From positions 1-5,827 of the forward strand of contig JAEZBA010000011.1 of NCBI GenBank assembly GCA_023430245.1: a stretch of DNA of 5,827 nucleotides, given 5' to 3'. Every line of letters starts with the position of its first letter. The stretch's first letter is position 1. The notes beneath the pieces are model-generated. The model had not been told where the DNA came from. It was given only the letters and a program-made list of their open reading frames with translations, and searched no databases. The translations under genes and the position numbers were made by a program. Shown here in pieces: positions 5,050 through 5,827 of this stretch. This stretch comes from Pseudomonadota bacterium. Its GTDB lineage: Bacteria; Pseudomonadota; Alphaproteobacteria; Rhizobiales; Xanthobacteraceae.

Positions 5050-5827
5050 ATCCGCTCGATGATGCGTTCGCCGAACAGCCCCTGCGGACGGAACAGCAGG
5101 AAGACCAGCGCGATCATGTAGGCGAGCCAGCTCTCTATGCCGGAGCCAAGCAGCGGGCCCCAATAAAATTCGCCGAGCTTTTCGCCGACCCCAATGATGA
5201 TGCCGCCGACGATCACGCCCGGGATCGAGGTGAACCCGCCCAGGATCAGAACGGGGAGCGCCTTCAGCGCCAGAATCTGCAGAGCGAATGACACGTCTGA
5301 GCGCGCACCCCACATGATGCCGGTGGCAAGGGCAACAATGCCGGCCGCGAACCATACAATCACCCAGATCTGCTCGAGCGAGATGCCGACCGAGAGCGCC
5401 GCCTTGTGGCTGTCGGCGACGGCACGCAACGCGCGGCCAATGCGGGTCTTCTGGAAAAACACCGCGAGCGTCGCCACCATGATCGAGGCGATGATGGCGG
5501 CGGCGATGTCGAGCTTCTGGAACGAGACGAAGCCGCCGAACACCTTCCACTCGATCGCGCCTTTCGGCAGGTACAATTCGTTGGTGATCATCACCTTGGG
5601 CTCGCCGCCGAAGATGATCTCGCCGAGCCCGATCAGGAAATAGGTGAGCCCGAAGGTCGCCATGAACAGAATGATGTCGGGCTGGTTGACCAGGGGGCGC
5701 AGCATCAGCCGCTCGACGCCAATCGCCAGCACCAGCATCACGACAATTGTGAGTGCGAGCGCAAGGAAGGCCGGCACGCCCTTGGCATGCAGCCCGACCA
5801 GCGTCAGCGCGGCGAACACCACCATGA
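5046..5827 (-). CDS. livH: LIV-type ABC transporter permease LivH (5' end missing)
   Basis: This is the first inner-membrane permease subunit of the importer, cut by the right edge. The frame is open to the edge. The ATG at 5825 encodes an internal Met, because LivH proteins normally have about 30 or more residues before this point, including the first membrane segment. From that Met, 259 residues are visible, with hydrophobic segments near 18-38, 51-72, 107-124, 153-171, 190-214 and 233-246. Landmarks are ERLMLRPL (38-45), the coupling loop GRALRAVADSHKAALSVGI (130-148), ILGGFTSIPGVIVGGIIIG (194-212) and a C-terminal RPQGLFGERIIERI, all typical of LivH. The stop overlaps an ATG that opens a short frame towards livM. 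The upstream neighbour, probably livG or a second ligase, cannot be seen. Confidence 0.94.
   Translation of the reverse strand, partial: MVVFAALTLVGLHAKGVPAFLALALTIVVMLVLAIGVERLMLRPLVNQPDIILFMATFGLTYFLIGLGEIIFGGEPKVMITNELYLPKGAIEWKVFGGFVSFQKLDIAAAIIASIMVATLAVFFQKTRIGRALRAVADSHKAALSVGISLEQIWVIVWFAAGIVALATGIMWGARSDVSFALQILALKALPVLILGGFTSIPGVIVGGIIIGVGEKLGEFYWGPLLGSGIESWLAYMIALVFLLFRPQGLFGERIIERI

Noticed and set aside
5050..5550. Minus-strand frame overlapping livH in another register
   Set aside because: Its composition is Arg/His/Gly-rich and it is a shadow of livH. Only its last 26 codons, in the spacer, deserve a separate remark.

Overview
The window is GC-rich, and every supported gene lies on the minus strand, so transcription runs from high to low coordinates. 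Gene order, protein style and short palindromic intergenic repeats suggest an alphaproteobacterium of the Bradyrhizobium/Rhodopseudomonas/Afipia group. The repeats matter most here: their chance translations give peptides such as PPHKGEGE and PLAGEGRGGG. The taxonomic call comes from recognition, not from a database search.

In the direction of transcription the layout is: (1) the 3' part of livH, a membrane permease cut by the right edge (5827-5046); (2) a 76-nt spacer with a 14-bp perfect palindrome; (3) livM, the second permease (4969-3893); (4) a 95-nt spacer with two small hairpins; (5) a secreted periplasmic substrate-binding protein (3797-2463); (6) a 175-nt spacer filled by a large nested inverted repeat; (7) livF, an ABC ATPase (2287-1445); (8) a 160-nt spacer with a second large nested inverted repeat of the same family; (9) an AMP-forming acyl-CoA ligase related to phenylacetate-CoA ligase (1284-52). 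The last 51 bases (1-51) hold no gene or terminator that I can support.

Together these look like one operon for a branched-chain-amino-acid-type (HAAT/LIV) ABC importer linked to a CoA ligase. The binding protein would capture a solute in the periplasm, LivH/LivM would form the channel, and LivF with a LivG partner would power import. LivG is not in the window and is probably encoded beyond the right edge. The ligase would then trap the imported carboxylic acid as its CoA thioester. The substrate cannot be read from sequence; an aromatic or other organic acid is the natural inference.

The core genes belong to known families. The most interesting features are these: three palindromic elements each stop within a base or two of the Shine-Dalgarno sequence of the next gene; the ligase lacks the Ser/Thr/Gly-rich phosphate loop usual in its superfamily; a 26-codon reading frame bridges the livH stop and the livM start exactly; and LivF has a strongly basic C-terminal tail. 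I see no CRISPR array, tRNA, rRNA, transposase or clearly new system.
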